Below, one piece after another: positions 4,802-6,378 of a DNA stretch of 6,378 nt. Source of the DNA: Aquirhabdus sp. (lineage in GTDB: Bacteria; Pseudomonadota; Gammaproteobacteria; Pseudomonadales; Moraxellaceae); the NCBI GenBank assembly GCA_030150135.1, contig JASLGO010000047.1, positions 1 through 6,378 on the forward strand, written 5' to 3'. Made by a program: the position numbers and the translations under genes. Within the stretch, counting starts at the first letter, position 1; every line of letters begins with the position of its first letter. The notes under the pieces were generated by a model. That model made no database searches and had not been told where the DNA came from. It saw only the letters and a program-made list of their open reading frames with translations.

Positions 4802-6378
4802 ATGGCGGATAAATCCGTAAACGAATTAGCACAACAAGTCGGTCGCCCAGTCGAAAAATTACTGGCGCAGCTGGTTGAAGCGGGATTGCCCGCTCGTGCA
4901 GCAACAGGTCTTGTCACCGATAGTGAACAAGAAAAGCTCGTGGCCTATCTTAGACAGAGCCACGGTCAAGGCGCACAAGACAAGCAAATTACTTTGCAAC
5001 GTAAAACGTTGGGTACTGCTAAAGTTGCAAGCTCTACTGGTAAAGCCAAAACGATTAACGTCGAAGTCCGTAAAAAACATACCTTTGTAAAACCTGATCC
5101 AGCAACAATCGCTGCTGAAAAGGCTAAACATGAAGCGGAAGCGAAAGCACGCATTCAAGATGAAAAAGCAGCTGAAGCTCGCAAAGCCGAAGAAGCAAAA
5201 GCAGCTGAAAAAGCACGCGCCGAAGCCGATGCAAAACATCAAGCGACTTTGGATGCAATGCGTCAGCAAACTGAGAAAAAATCTGCTGATAAAAAAGAAG
5301 TTGTTGTTAAAAAACGTACAACTAAAGTTGATGAAACACCAGAGCAGAAGAAAGCTCGTGAAGCTGAAGCCGCTCGCTTGAAGGCTACCGAAGAAGCAGC
5401 TCGTCGTGCAGCGGCTGAAGCAGCACAACAACGTACGCTCGAACAAATGCGTCAGATGGCCAGCAAATATGCAGACGGCAATGCGCCTGAACGTCGTATT
5501 GATGACTCTGCACCGCTCGCAGCGGGTCTCGTTGGTCGTGCATACGAAGAATCGTTCGATAAAGAAAATCGTGATATTAAACGTGGTACCGCAACGCCAG
5601 GTGCTGCTGGCGCTGGTAAAGGTAAAGGTCGTACTCGTGCAGGTCGTCAGGAAGAACAAACATTCCGCCAACCACAACGCGGTCTGAAAACAAGCCAAAC
5701 CAACAAGCATGGTTTTGAAAAACCTGTCGAAAAACAAATTTATGATGTCCAAATTGGTGAACAGATTGTTGTTGCTGATTTGGCACAAAAAATGGCGGTC
5801 AAAGTCCGCGAAGTCATTAAAACTCTGATGAAAATGGGCGAGATTGTCACTCAAAATCAAGTGATTGACCAATCTACTGCATCACTCGTGGTTGAAGAAT
5901 TGGGACATAATCCAGTTCTCGTCAGCGACACAGCTGTTGAAGATAAATTGATGGCATCCGTTGCTGATCGTGGCAATGTGAAAACACGTCCACCAGTGGT
6001 CACCATCATGGGTCACGTTGACCATGGTAAAACCTCCTTGCTCGATTATATTCGCCGTGCCAAAGTTGCCGCAGGCGAGGCGGGTGGAATTACCCAGCAT
6101 ATCGGTGCGTACCATGTGGAAACCGAGCGCGGCGTCATTACCTTCCTCGACACCCCAGGTCACGCGGCATTTACCCAAATGCGCGCACGCGGTGCCAAAG
6201 CAACCGACATCGTTATTCTTGTCGTTGCAGCTGATGACGGCGTGATGCCACAAACCGCAGAAGCCATTGAACATGCACGCGCTGCGGGCACGCCAATCAT
6301 TGTGGCTGTCAATAAAATTGACAAAGAAAGCGCAGATCTTGATCGCGTCTTGAGTGAATTGTCCGTAAAAGGCGTGAC
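4802..6378 (+). CDS. infB: Translation initiation factor IF2 (3' end cut by window)
   Basis: IF2 is a GTPase that brings formylmethionyl-initiator tRNA to the 30S subunit and promotes 50S joining. The first 525 codons are present and the frame is open to the window end. An IF2N domain covers about 1-52 (MADKSVNELAQQVG...). A long Ala/Lys/Glu-rich charged helical stretch (about 100-220) and a Gly/Arg/Lys-rich linker (260-300) follow, then a second IF2N-type domain (about 310-368). The GTPase domain has G1 GHVDHGKTS (404-412), the G2 Thr431 in GGITQHIGAY, G3 DTPGH (450-454) and G4 NKID (504-507). The rest of the G domain, domain II and the fMet-tRNA-binding C-terminus lie beyond the window. Start: AGGTAGG (4786-4792) precedes ATG 4802 and an in-frame TAG at 4793 excludes any earlier start. 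No frameshift is seen. Confidence 0.98.
   Translation, partial: MADKSVNELAQQVGRPVEKLLAQLVEAGLPARAATGLVTDSEQEKLVAYLRQSHGQGAQDKQITLQRKTLGTAKVASSTGKAKTINVEVRKKHTFVKPDPATIAAEKAKHEAEAKARIQDEKAAEARKAEEAKAAEKARAEADAKHQATLDAMRQQTEKKSADKKEVVVKKRTTKVDETPEQKKAREAEAARLKATEEAARRAAAEAAQQRTLEQMRQMASKYADGNAPERRIDDSAPLAAGLVGRAYEESFDKENRDIKRGTATPGAAGAGKGKGRTRAGRQEEQTFRQPQRGLKTSQTNKHGFEKPVEKQIYDVQIGEQIVVADLAQKMAVKVREVIKTLMKMGEIVTQNQVIDQSTASLVVEELGHNPVLVSDTAVEDKLMASVADRGNVKTRPPVVTIMGHVDHGKTSLLDYIRRAKVAAGEAGGITQHIGAYHVETERGVITFLDTPGHAAFTQMRARGAKATDIVILVVAADDGVMPQTAEAIEHARAAGTPIIVAVNKIDKESADLDRVLSELSVKGV

Noticed and set aside
4602..4904. Minus-strand frame of 100 codons across the nusA-infB gap
   Set aside because: It overlaps the infB start antisense and both leader hairpins, lacks a ribosome-binding site I can see, and resembles nothing known.
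4859..5872. Minus-strand frame of 337 codons, rich in Phe, Cys, Ser and Thr
   Set aside because: It is the antisense of the Lys/Glu/Ala-rich part of infB; such repetitive codons seldom give stops on the other strand. Its product has a biased composition and no family resemblance.
5882..6274. Minus-strand frame of 130 codons
   Set aside because: Antisense to the conserved infB GTPase domain, whose plus-strand motifs are intact.

Overview
The window is a housekeeping segment of a gammaproteobacterial chromosome, most likely from the family Moraxellaceae (Acinetobacter, Psychrobacter, Moraxella and relatives). This rests on the gene order tpiA, secG, tRNA-Leu(GAG), initiator tRNA-fMet, rimP, nusA, infB, on the Acinetobacter/Psychrobacter-like wording of RimP and SecG, and on the moderate, AT-leaning base composition. 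The genus is an inference; no 16S or other diagnostic marker is present.

Layout. Positions 1-260 hold no gene I can support, only an interrupted palindrome at 66-95. A small DUF1653 gene (261-527) lies on the minus strand and diverges from tpiA across an AT-rich gap. On the plus strand, tpiA (triose-phosphate isomerase) is followed after 14 bases by secG (Sec translocon subunit). Then come a short palindrome and tRNA-Leu(GAG). The initiator tRNA-fMet follows with its own strong sigma70-type promoter (TTGACA, 17 bases, TAGTAT). After it lie an AT palindrome and an intrinsic terminator. rimP (30S maturation), nusA (transcription elongation, termination and antitermination) and infB (initiation factor IF2) follow; infB is cut off by the window end inside its GTPase domain.

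How the genes work together. The fMet-rimP-nusA-infB cluster matches the metY-rimP-nusA-infB operon of E. coli. It joins the initiator tRNA, the factor that places it on the 30S subunit (IF2), a 30S assembly factor and an RNA polymerase factor that couples transcription to translation. The secG-tRNA-Leu(GAG) pairing also matches E. coli secG-leuU. tpiA upstream of secG is the arrangement known from pseudomonads and Moraxellaceae.

I found no new biological system. The points worth a second look are local: an initiator tRNA with a T1-T72 mismatch, a roughly 50-residue acidic insertion in RimP, a Pro/Thr/Ala-rich tail on SecG, a 217-base nusA-infB gap with a terminator-like hairpin, and several short perfect palindromes at gene boundaries and at the fMet promoter.
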